A stretch of 64,000 nucleotides of DNA from Nocardioides daedukensis (GTDB taxonomy: Bacteria; Actinomycetota; Actinomycetes; Propionibacteriales; Nocardioidaceae). Made by a program: the position numbers and the translations under genes. How positions within the stretch are numbered: the stretch's first letter is position 1; every line of letters starts with the position of its first letter. Below are positions 50,538 to 58,862 of the stretch, piece by piece. The notes below the pieces were generated by a model. It saw only the letters and a list, made by a program, of their open reading frames with translations. It was not told where the DNA came from and did no database searches. The stretch is from assembly GCF_013408415.1 (NCBI RefSeq), contig NZ_JACCAA010000001.1:3472001-3536000 (forward strand), written 5' to 3'.

Positions 50538-50644
50538 GCTGACACGTCCGCCGCTCCATGGCGGGAACCGGATCCCGGGTGCGGGTCCTCCGATCATCGT
50601 GAATCGGAGGGTCGCCTCGGGATCCGTGTCATTTCGCCCTCGCC

Positions 50645-50650
50645 TAACGT
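50645..50650 (+). promoter_or_regulatory. -10 element TAACGT of leaderless ATL-adnAB operon
   Basis: TAACGT is followed by seven bases and ATG at 50658. The following three genes overlap each other by four bases, so this element may drive the entire adnAB transcript. Confidence 0.6.
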
Positions 50651-50657
50651 GTGCCAC

Positions 50658-51059
50658 ATGGCTGAACCGACCCCCGCCGAGGAGTACGCCGAAGCAGTGC
50701 TGCGCGTTGCCGAGTCGGTGCCGCGCGGCCGGGTGACGACGTACGGAGCGATCGCCGAGGCCGTGGGTGCCGCACTGGGCCGCGGCGGTCCTCGGGTGGT
50801 CGGCAACGTGATGGCGCGCGAGGGGGCCGCGGTGCCGTGGTGGCGGGTGGTCCGCGCCGACGGTTCGCTGGGCTGCAGTCGTGGCAGTGACGCGCACCAG
50901 AACTGGCTCGCGGAAGGTACGCCGCTGCGCAGGTCCGGGGCTGTGGACGTGGCCGCGGCGTTCTGGCGGCCTCCACCCTTGGCTCAGGCGCCCACTGATG
51001 CGCCCAGTGATGTGTCCGGTGAGGCACTGTCGGTGCCCGATGATGGAATCGGTTCGTGA
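50658..51059 (+). CDS. Alkyltransferase-like (ATL) DNA-damage protein
   Basis: 133 residues of the MGMT DNA-binding domain (VPRGRVTTYGAIAEAVG, then GGPRVVGNVM). At the place of the alkyl-acceptor motif PCHRV it has P60-W61-W62-R63-V64, so the Cys is replaced by Trp. This is the ATL pattern: these proteins bind O6-alkylguanine without repairing it and recruit nucleotide excision repair. The C-terminal tail is Pro/Ala-rich. It overlaps adnA by GTGA. Counterpart of Rv3204. Confidence 0.9.
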   Translation: MAEPTPAEEYAEAVLRVAESVPRGRVTTYGAIAEAVGAALGRGGPRVVGNVMAREGAAVPWWRVVRADGSLGCSRGSDAHQNWLAEGTPLRRSGAVDVAAAFWRPPPLAQAPTDAPSDVSGEALSVPDDGIGS

Positions 51060-54000
51060 CTTCCTACCGCCTGATCACCGGATCCGCCGATGCCGTGGCC
51101 GTGCCACGGCTGGACGAGTTCCAGCAGCAGGTCGTCGACCACCCCGGAGGCCCGCTGCTGGTGCTGGCGGGTCCTGGCACCGGCAAGACGACGACGCTGG
51201 TCGAGGCGATCGTCGACCGGGTCGACAACCGCGGCGCGGCGCCCGATTCGGTCCTGGCGCTGACCTTCTCGCGCAAGGCCGCCGAGCAGCTGCGTGACCG
51301 GGTCACTGCCCGGCTGGGTCGCACGATGTCCTCGACGATGTCCTCGACGTTCCACTCCTTCGCCTACGGCCTGGTGCGCCGCTATGCGCCGGCCGAGCTC
51401 TATGAGGCGCCGCTGCGGTTGTTGTCCGCGCCCGAGCAGGACGTCGTTCTCCAGGAGCTCCTCTCCGATGCCCCCGAGTCGGTGGCCTGGCCCGACTCAC
51501 TGCGCCGCGCTGTCAACACCCGTGGGTTCGCGCGTGAGGTGCAGGCCGTGCTGGCCCGGGCCCGGGAGAAGGGGCTGGACGGCCACGACCTGCGAGAGCT
51601 CGGCATCGCGGAGGGGCTCGCGGAGTTCGTGGCGGCGGGGATCTTCCTCGACCAGTACCTCACCGTCCTCGACTTCGGCGGCGCCATCGACTACCCGGAC
51701 CTGATCCGGCGAGCGGTGAAGGAGGCCGAGCGCCACCGCGACGAGCTGCGCGCCGAGTTCAGCCACGTCTTCGTCGACGAATACCAGGACACCGACCCAG
51801 GACAGGTGGCCCTGCTCCAGGCGCTCGTCGGCGATGGCGGCAACCTCACCGTGGTCGGTGACCCGCACCAGTCGATCTACGGCTTCCGTGGCGCCGAGGT
51901 GCGCGGGATCCTCGAGTTCCCCACGGTGTTCCCGAAGCGCTCCGGCGAGCCGGCCGACGTCCTCGCCCTGCGTACGACGCGCCGCTTCGGCCAGCACCTG
52001 CTCCTCGCCTCGCAACGCGTCGCCAGGCGACTCTCCCTCAACGGGACCATCGCCGAGGAGGCACGCGAGGCCTTCCTCGAACCGGTCGCAGCGCCCTCCG
52101 AGCACGGTGACGGCCGGGTCGACGTGCTCACCTTCGACACCGCGCGCGCCGAGACCGAGCACCTGGCCGACGTCCTGCGCCGGGCGCACCTCGAGGACGG
52201 CATCGCCTGGTCACGGATCGCGGTCCTGGTCCGTTCGGGTCGCAACACGATCCCCGCGCTGCGGCGTTCGCTCGGTGCCGCCGGGGTGCCGGTCGAGGTC
52301 GCCAGCGACGACACCCCGCTGGTCCGCGAGGTCGCGGTGATGCCGCTGCTCGAAGCGCTGCGGGCGGTGGTCAACCTGGACAACGACGATCCCCAGAGTG
52401 CCGGGTTCATCGACACCGATCGTGCCCACGCGCTGCTGGTATCGCCGCTGGCCGGCCTGGACGCGAGCGACGTACGCGCGCTGGCCCGTGCGTTGCGGGT
52501 CAAGGAGAAGGCGGCAGCAGCCGAGTCGGGGGAGAAGGTCCGCACCTCGCCGGAGCTGCTCCGGGCAGCGGTCCTCGATCCGTCGATGCTGGACGGCGTC
52601 GGGGTGCCCGCGGTCGAGCGCGCCCGTGCGTTGGCCGAGCTGTTGCAGTCGGCCCGGATGCGGCTCGAGTCCGCAGGAACCGCCGAGGAGGTGCTGTGGG
52701 AGCTGTGGGCCGGGACCTCGTGGCCCCGCCGGCTCCGTGCCCAGGTGGAGGCAGGAGGCGGGTCCGCTCGGCGCGCCCACCGCGACCTCGACGCGATCTG
52801 CGCCCTCTTCGAGACTGCGGCGAAGGCTGAGGAGCAGCGTGGCCACACCGGCGTACGGGAATTCTTGGCGACCCTGCGCGCCCAGGACATCCCCGGCGAC
52901 ACGTTGGCCGATCGCGGCGTGCGCGGTGAAGCCGTCAGGCTGCTCACGGCCCACCGGTCCAAGGGCCTGGAGTGGGACCTGGTCGTGGTGGCACACGTGC
53001 AGGAGGACGGCTGGCCGGACCTGCGCCGCCGGGCGACGCTTCTGGGAGCCGACCGGATCGGCTCGGACTCGCTCCTGCCCCCGCTGTCGATGCGCGAGCA
53101 GCTGATGGAGGAACGCCGCCTCTTCTACGTCGCCTGCACCCGCGCCCGGAGCCGACTCGTGGTCACCGCGGTGAAGTCGCCCGAGGACGACGGCGAGCAG
53201 CCCTCCCGGTTCCTCGAGGAGCTGGGGGTGCGGCTGGTTCACGTCCAGGGTCGTCCGCGCCGCCCGCTCTCGCTGGCCGGCCTGGTCGCAGACCTGCGCC
53301 GCACCGTCGCCGACCCCGAGACCAGTGAAGGGCTCCGGGAAGCCGCAGCCCGACGACTGCGGCGCCTCGGCGCCGAACGGATCGGGGAGCGCGCGCTCGT
53401 GCCGCAGGCCGACCCGGCCACCTGGTGGGGGACCCGGGCGGCGACCTTCGCCGAGATCCCGGTCCGTCCGGCCGAGAAGCCGGTCAGCCTGTCGGCCTCC
53501 GCACTGACCGCGATCGCCGAGTGCCCGGCGCGATGGTTCCTCGAGCGCGAGGCCGGCGGCTCGATGGCAGCGACCTCGGCGCAGGGCTTCGGCCTGGTGG
53601 TGCACGCGATCGCCGAACGAGTCGCCCGCGAGGAGCTCAGCGCCGACCCTGCCGACGTGGACCAGTTGATGGAGCACGTCGACCAGGTCTGGGACCGGCT
53701 CTCGTTCCGGACCCCGTGGTCGGGACGTCGCGAACGTGAGGAGCTGCGCCTGGCGCTGGTCCGCTTCCTCAACTGGCACGCCGCCAGCCCCCGTCGACTC
53801 GTCGGGATCGAGCAGGAGCTCACCGCCCAGGTGACACTGCCGGACGGGCAGCAGGTGACGCTGCACGGCTTCGCCGACCGGATCGAGGTCGATGCCGAGG
53901 GCCACGTGGTCGTGGTCGACCTCAAGACCGGGAAATACAAGCCCACCAACGCCGAGGTCGACGTACACCCGCAGCTCGGCCTCTACCAGCTGGCGGTCGA

Positions 54001-54271
54001 GCAGGGCGCGGTCGACGACCTCATCGGCACACCCGCCCGTCCCGGCGGCGCCGAGCTGGTCCAGCTGCGCCACGGCGCGAACGGCAAGGTCTCCGTGCAG
54101 GCACAGAAGGCACCCACCCAGGACGGGGAGCGATCGGTGGAAACCCAGCTGATGGATGCGGTCACCCTGATCCGCAACGAGGAGTTCCCGGTCCGCGCCG
54201 GTGCACACTGCGACCGCTGCGCGTTCCGGGCGATCTGCCCGATCCAGGGCGCCGGGACGGTGCTGTCATGA
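51056..54271 (+). CDS. adnA: AdnA-type helicase-nuclease subunit
   Basis: 1071 residues. UvrD-like motor with Walker A AGPGTGKTTT (about 38-47), FVDEYQDTDPGQ (about 240) and YVACTRARSRL. The C-terminal RecB-type nuclease has GFADRIEVDAEGHVVVVDLK (about 940). Cys residues in AECPARW (about 822) and CDRCAFRAIC (about 1052) form the Fe-S site. With AdnB it resects double-strand breaks in actinobacteria in place of RecBCD. A 12-bp tandem repeat at 51323-51346 duplicates MSST before TFHSFAY. Confidence 0.93.
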   Translation: MTSYRLITGSADAVAVPRLDEFQQQVVDHPGGPLLVLAGPGTGKTTTLVEAIVDRVDNRGAAPDSVLALTFSRKAAEQLRDRVTARLGRTMSSTMSSTFHSFAYGLVRRYAPAELYEAPLRLLSAPEQDVVLQELLSDAPESVAWPDSLRRAVNTRGFAREVQAVLARAREKGLDGHDLRELGIAEGLAEFVAAGIFLDQYLTVLDFGGAIDYPDLIRRAVKEAERHRDELRAEFSHVFVDEYQDTDPGQVALLQALVGDGGNLTVVGDPHQSIYGFRGAEVRGILEFPTVFPKRSGEPADVLALRTTRRFGQHLLLASQRVARRLSLNGTIAEEAREAFLEPVAAPSEHGDGRVDVLTFDTARAETEHLADVLRRAHLEDGIAWSRIAVLVRSGRNTIPALRRSLGAAGVPVEVASDDTPLVREVAVMPLLEALRAVVNLDNDDPQSAGFIDTDRAHALLVSPLAGLDASDVRALARALRVKEKAAAAESGEKVRTSPELLRAAVLDPSMLDGVGVPAVERARALAELLQSARMRLESAGTAEEVLWELWAGTSWPRRLRAQVEAGGGSARRAHRDLDAICALFETAAKAEEQRGHTGVREFLATLRAQDIPGDTLADRGVRGEAVRLLTAHRSKGLEWDLVVVAHVQEDGWPDLRRRATLLGADRIGSDSLLPPLSMREQLMEERRLFYVACTRARSRLVVTAVKSPEDDGEQPSRFLEELGVRLVHVQGRPRRPLSLAGLVADLRRTVADPETSEGLREAAARRLRRLGAERIGERALVPQADPATWWGTRAATFAEIPVRPAEKPVSLSASALTAIAECPARWFLEREAGGSMAATSAQGFGLVVHAIAERVAREELSADPADVDQLMEHVDQVWDRLSFRTPWSGRREREELRLALVRFLNWHAASPRRLVGIEQELTAQVTLPDGQQVTLHGFADRIEVDAEGHVVVVDLKTGKYKPTNAEVDVHPQLGLYQLAVEQGAVDDLIGTPARPGGAELVQLRHGANGKVSVQAQKAPTQDGERSVETQLMDAVTLIRNEEFPVRAGAHCDRCAFRAICPIQGAGTVLS
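51323..51346 (+). repeat. Perfect 12-bp tandem duplication inside adnA
   Basis: ACGATGTCCTCG occurs twice, followed by ACG. In frame it gives Thr-Met-Ser-Ser twice, directly before the helicase Ia motif TFHSF at residues about 98-102. Confidence 0.9.
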
Positions 54272-57200
54272 GCGCCGAGACGCCCCTGATCAGCTCGCCC
54301 GCCGAGCTGCAGAAGGTGATGGGCACCGACTTCCAGGTCAGTGACCAGCAGTGGCAGGCGATCTCGGCGCCGCTGGCCCCGGCGGTCGTCATCGCCGGTG
54401 CCGGCTCCGGGAAGACCGCGCTGATGGCGGCCCGGGTCGTCTTCCTGGTCGCCAACGAGATCGTCGCGCCGCACGAGGTCCTCGGGCTCACCTTCACCAC
54501 CAAGGCGGCCTCGGAGTTGGGCACCCGGATCCGGGACTCCCTCGCCACTGCCGGGTTCGGACCGGGCACCGGCTCGGGCGCCGGACTGGGCACCGGGTTG
54601 GGCGCTGGGCTGGGCACTGGATTGGGCGGTGATGACTCCGAGGAGACGCTCGAGCCGACCGTCGCGACGTACAACGGCTATGCGAGCTCCCTGCTCTCCG
54701 AGCACGGACTGCGCATCGGCCACGAACCCGACACCCGGGTGATGGCCGACGCGTCGCGCTACCAGCTCGCCGCGCGTGCCATCTCCCGGCACACCGGCCG
54801 CATCGAGCTGCTCAGCGACCACCCGGACACCGTGGTCAACTACATCCTCGCCCTCGAGGGTGCGATGAGTGAGCACCTCGTCGACGTCGAGCAGGTGCGG
54901 GCCTTCCAGGCCACCGAGATGCCGCGCGTGGAGAAGACGATCGCCACCGCGCGTGCCAAGGCCGATGCCAAGAAGGTGCTCAACGCGATGCAACGTCGCG
55001 AGGAGCTGCTCGGACTGGTGGCGACCTATCGCCGGCTCAAGGCCGAGCTCGGACTGATGGATTTCAGCGACCAGATCGCACTGGCCGCCCGGCTCGCCGA
55101 CGAGCATCCCGAGGTGGGGGAGTTGGAGCGGAGCAAGTTCCGCATCGTCCTCCTCGACGAATACCAGGACACCTCGGTCGCGCAGGCACTGATGCTCAGC
55201 CAGCTCTTCGGTGGCGGCCACGCGGTGACCGCCGTCGGTGACCCCAACCAGGCGATCTATGGCTGGCGCGGAGCGTCGGTGGCCAACATCCTCGGCTTCG
55301 GCAACGACTTCCCCGACGCCGATGGCTCGACCGACGTGCCGATCCACCCGCTCACCGTCAACCGGCGCTCCGACCGCCGGATCCTCGAAGCCGCGAACCG
55401 GCTGGTGACACCGCTGCTGGAGAAGTTCCCCCAGGTCCGGGCCCTTGAGGCCGACGAGCGTGCCGCAGACGGACAGGTCCGGGCCTCGGTGCACGAGACC
55501 TATGAGGCCGAGCTGGTCTGGCTCGCCGAGCAGGTCGCCGAGGTCCACGAGCAGATGGAGGAGAAGGCCTGGCGCGAGATCGGCGTGCTGACCCGGGACA
55601 ACAGGCACGCCGCGGACGTCTTCGACGTGCTCTCCTCGCGCGGGATCCCGGTCGAGATCGTCGGCCTCAACGGACTGCTCCGCCTGCCCGAGGTCGCCGA
55701 GGTGGTCGCCACCCTCACCCTGCTCAACGACCTCACCGCCAACGCCTCGCTGCTCACGTTGCTCACCGGACCGCGCTGGGCGATCGGGCCCAGGGACCTC
55801 GCGCTGTTGGGCAAACGGGCCCGCGAGCTCGCCGGCACCGGTGCCGGATCAGGGGGCGCACCGGCCCTCGACGAGCAGCTGACCAGCGCGGTCGAGGGTG
55901 CCGACCCGACCGAGATCAGCTCCTTGTGCGACGCGCTCGACGACCCAGGCGAGGCCGCCTACTCCGCAGCCGGCCTGGAGCGGTTCGCGCTGCTGCGCGG
56001 TGAGCTGAGGATGCTGCGTGGGCACGTCGGCGAGCCGCTGCTCGACCTGGTCCGCCGGATCATCGACACTACCGGGATCGACATCGAGCTGGCCTCGTCG
56101 ACCAGCGAGGCGGTGGCTGCGCGTCGCGACAACGTCGACCTCTTCGTCAAGGCAGTGGCCGAGTTCCAGCCCATCGACGGCGAGGTCAGCCTGACCGCGC
56201 TGCTGGCCTACCTCGAGACCGAGGACGAGATGGGCACCGGGCTCGACGTCGCCACGCCCACCGAGGCCGACTCGGTGAAGCTGCTGACCGTGCACCGGGC
56301 GAAGGGGCTGGAGTGGGACGCCGTCTTCGTCGTCGGCGTCGGCGAGGAGAAGTTCCCGACCACCCGCAGCCGCACCCAGTGGGTCTACGGGCCCGGGGTC
56401 CTGCCCAATCCGCTGCGCGGCGACCGGCACTCGCTGGCCCAGCTGGCTGGCTATGAGAAGGACCAGCTCGGCGCGATGATCGCCAAGGCCAAGGAGCTCG
56501 AGCAGGAGGAGGAGCTGCGGTTGGGCTACGTGGCCTTCACCCGGGCGAGACACCTGCTCTCGGTCTCGTCCTACCTGTGGAACGACCAGCGCAAGAAGCC
56601 GGTCGGGCCCTCGCCCTACCAGCGCCTGGTGCTGGAATGCCTCAAGGACTGGGGACAGGAGCCGGACTCGTGGTTGGAGAAGCCACCCGCCGAGACCGAC
56701 AACCCGCTGCTCGAGCACGTGGCCACGGCACCGTGGCCGGTGACCGAACGGACCCGGGAGGCACTGCAGCGGCTCCAGGCCGCAGAGGTGGTGCGCGAGG
56801 TGGATCCGGAGGCCGACGACGAGCTCGACCTGGTCGAGTCGTCGGTCGTCGCTGCCTGGGACACCGAGCTCGATCGACTCCTCGTCGAGGCCCGGCGTGA
56901 CCGGGCGAGCGAGGTCGACGTACCTCTGCCGAGCAGCCTGTCCGCCACCACCCTGGCCCGGCTCCGCGACGACCCCGAGGGCCTGGCTCGTGACCTGGCC
57001 CGCCCGATGCCGCGACAGCCTTCTCCCACCGCTCGCTTCGGGACCCGGTTCCACGCCTGGGTCGAAGCACGCTTCGGGCAGCAGAGCCTGCTCGACCCCG
57101 ACGACCTGCCGGGTCGAGCCGACCTGGGCATCGACGACGAGTCCGACCTCAAGGAGCTCACCGAGCGCTTTGCCTCGGGCCCGTTCGGTCAGCGCGTGCC

Positions 57201-57495
57201 GCTCGCCATCGAACCGCCGTTCGCGCTGGTGCTCGGCCAGCAGGTGATCCGTGGCCGGATCGACGCGGTCTACCTCGAGCCCGACGGCACCCACCTGGTC
57301 GTGGACTGGAAGACCAACCGGGCGCCCAACGCGGACCCGCTCCAGCTGGCGGTCTATCGCCTTGCGTGGGCCGAGCTGAACGGGTTGCCGGTGGAGCAGG
57401 TTCGCGCGGCCTTCCACTACGTGCGGACCGGGAAGACCGTCGAGCACACCGAGCAGCTGTCGGGGCGTGACGAGCTCGAGAAGCTGCTCGGCTGA
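54268..57495 (+). CDS. adnB: AdnB-type helicase-nuclease subunit
   Basis: 1075 residues, overlapping adnA by ATGA. Motor motifs: VIAGAGSGKTALM (about 40-52), LLDEYQDTSVAQ, AVGDPNQAIYGWRGAS, LTVHRAKGLEWD and LGYVAFTRARHLL. The nuclease domain has FGTRFHAWVEARFG and RGRIDAVYLEPDGTHLVVDW followed by KTN (about 995-1018). No Fe-S cysteines, as expected for AdnB. A Gly/Leu-rich insert (residues 98-121) interrupts the region after motif Ia. Partner of AdnA in break resection. Confidence 0.93.
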   Translation: MSAETPLISSPAELQKVMGTDFQVSDQQWQAISAPLAPAVVIAGAGSGKTALMAARVVFLVANEIVAPHEVLGLTFTTKAASELGTRIRDSLATAGFGPGTGSGAGLGTGLGAGLGTGLGGDDSEETLEPTVATYNGYASSLLSEHGLRIGHEPDTRVMADASRYQLAARAISRHTGRIELLSDHPDTVVNYILALEGAMSEHLVDVEQVRAFQATEMPRVEKTIATARAKADAKKVLNAMQRREELLGLVATYRRLKAELGLMDFSDQIALAARLADEHPEVGELERSKFRIVLLDEYQDTSVAQALMLSQLFGGGHAVTAVGDPNQAIYGWRGASVANILGFGNDFPDADGSTDVPIHPLTVNRRSDRRILEAANRLVTPLLEKFPQVRALEADERAADGQVRASVHETYEAELVWLAEQVAEVHEQMEEKAWREIGVLTRDNRHAADVFDVLSSRGIPVEIVGLNGLLRLPEVAEVVATLTLLNDLTANASLLTLLTGPRWAIGPRDLALLGKRARELAGTGAGSGGAPALDEQLTSAVEGADPTEISSLCDALDDPGEAAYSAAGLERFALLRGELRMLRGHVGEPLLDLVRRIIDTTGIDIELASSTSEAVAARRDNVDLFVKAVAEFQPIDGEVSLTALLAYLETEDEMGTGLDVATPTEADSVKLLTVHRAKGLEWDAVFVVGVGEEKFPTTRSRTQWVYGPGVLPNPLRGDRHSLAQLAGYEKDQLGAMIAKAKELEQEEELRLGYVAFTRARHLLSVSSYLWNDQRKKPVGPSPYQRLVLECLKDWGQEPDSWLEKPPAETDNPLLEHVATAPWPVTERTREALQRLQAAEVVREVDPEADDELDLVESSVVAAWDTELDRLLVEARRDRASEVDVPLPSSLSATTLARLRDDPEGLARDLARPMPRQPSPTARFGTRFHAWVEARFGQQSLLDPDDLPGRADLGIDDESDLKELTERFASGPFGQRVPLAIEPPFALVLGQQVIRGRIDAVYLEPDGTHLVVDWKTNRAPNADPLQLAVYRLAWAELNGLPVEQVRAAFHYVRTGKTVEHTEQLSGRDELEKLLG
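54559..54630 (+). repeat. Gly/Leu-rich coding repeat in adnB
   Basis: A low-complexity run of 24 codons includes two 8-codon units GAGLGTGL (54577-54600 and 54601-54624). The units differ at four bases, all of them silent third positions, so the repeat is old and its protein sequence has been kept. Confidence 0.85.
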
Positions 57496-57539
57496 GCGGC
57501 GACATCTGAGGTTTACGGAGATGACCTGCGGATCTCACC

Positions 57540-57545
57540 TAGGCT
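57540..57545 (+). promoter_or_regulatory. -10 element TAGGCT of the mycosin-like pseudogene
   Basis: TAGGCT, seven bases, then ATG at 57553. The promoter looks intact although the gene is broken. Confidence 0.55.
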
Positions 57546-57552
57546 GACCGAC

Positions 57553-58835
57553 ATGCGATTCTCGGAACGAGCCGCGCGGCGTCCTCGCCGCGCGGCCTTC
57601 GCCGTCTTGGTCACCGTTCTGCTCTGCGTGCCCGTGCTGAGCCCGCCATCGGCGAGCGCAGACCGCGCGGACGTGCGCAAGGACCAGTGGTGGATCTCCC
57701 TGCTCGGTTCGAGGATGCCTGGCAGCACACCAAGGGCGAAGGTGTCGTGGTGGCCGTCATCGACAGTGGTGTCGAACCCTCAGGCGACCTCCAGGGAGCG
57801 GTCCTGGAGGGGTTCTCCGTGGATGGCAAGGGGCCCGGGAACGAGGACATCGACCGGAAGGCTTACCACGGCACCGTGATGTCAACCCTGATCGCAGGAC
57901 GCGGGACGGGCCCCGGCGTGATGGGATTCGCCCCCGAGGCGAAGATCCTGCCGGTCCAGGTGCCCGTGCTCAACCAGCACGAGTACACCGCCGAGGCGTT
58001 GACGAAGCTCGCGGCGCTGCCGGACCCGCCCGAGGTCGTCAACATGTCCTACGGCGCGTTCGGCAAGTGTTCACCCGACGAGCAGGCAGCGGTCAACGCG
58101 GCGATCGCCAAGGACATGATTCTGGTGGCGGCCATCGGGAACGTCCACAGCACCAGCCGTGGCTACGACCACGAACGCACACCCGCCAGTTGCAAGGGTG
58201 TGATCGCGGTGGGCGCCTACGGCTTCTTCGGCAACGAGGCCAGCGGACCGACCATCAAGATGTAGCAGGGCTCCGGTGTCGGAAGTGAGCACCAGCCCTA
58301 CGCCGCGCTGGCCGGCCCCGGAATGCGCATCGTCTCCTTCCTGCCCGGTTCCACACAGCCGACGTACAACACCGGCACCAGCGACGCCGCTGCGATCGTC
58401 TCCGGCGGCTTCGCGTTGCTCTCCGCTCAGTTCCCGGAGATGACTTCCCGCGAGATCGTGACGCGTGCGCTCCACACCGCGAAGCAGGGCGAGGACGGGA
58501 AGTCTCCGCGTGACGAGGCGTGGGGATTCGGCGCGATGCGTCCGACGAACGCCATCGAGGAAGACGTTCCGGCCGATGCGCCGAACCCGATCTATGACGC
58601 CCTCGATCAGGAAGCGATCTCGGACGCTGCGACGGACACGGCGGCTCCCAGCGATGACAACAGCACCGGCACGTCGCAGGACGGAGCCGACGCAGAATCA
58701 TCGGCGTCCGACGAGGGGAGCTCGATGCCGCTGTTCCTCGGCGTGGGAGGGGGCATCCTGCTCCTCATTCTTGTCGCGCTCGCTGGCGTGATGTTCGCGA
58801 GGAAGCGTTCCGGCTCGTCCGCGGGGACCAGGTGA
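57553..58835 (+). pseudogene. Broken mycosin-like subtilase (frameshift and internal stop)
   Basis: The protein reads as a type VII secretion mycosin-like S8 protease spread over two frames. The first frame gives a signal peptide and ADVRKDQWW, then derails at about 57688-57695; the next frame continues DLPARFEDAWQHTKGEG. Catalytic Asp in VVVAVIDSGVEP, His in YHGTVMSTLIAG, Asn in AAIGN and Ser in GTSDAAAIVSGGFALL are all kept. A TAG at 58263-58265 interrupts the same frame before the Ser part. A C-terminal membrane helix (LFLGVGGGILLLILVALAGV) closes it. Two lesions argue for a true pseudogene rather than one sequencing error. No ESX genes are nearby. Confidence 0.85.
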
Positions 58836-58849
58836 CGATCAGGCATCGG

Positions 58850-58855
58850 TAGCCT
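58850..58855 (+). promoter_or_regulatory. -10 element TAGCCT of leaderless M3 peptidase gene
   Basis: TAGCCT is followed by seven bases and the GTG at 58863; no ribosome-binding site is present. Confidence 0.55.
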
Positions 58856-58862
58856 GCTCAGT

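Noticed and set aside
50658..51059. An active O6-methylguanine-DNA methyltransferase
   Set aside because: The acceptor Cys is replaced by Trp in PWWRV and the N-terminal MGMT domain is missing, which defines an alkyltransferase-like protein.
58323..58835. An independent small membrane protein starting at 58323
   Set aside because: It is the C-terminal part of the broken subtilase in the same frame as its body, with the catalytic Ser motif, and has no start signals of its own.
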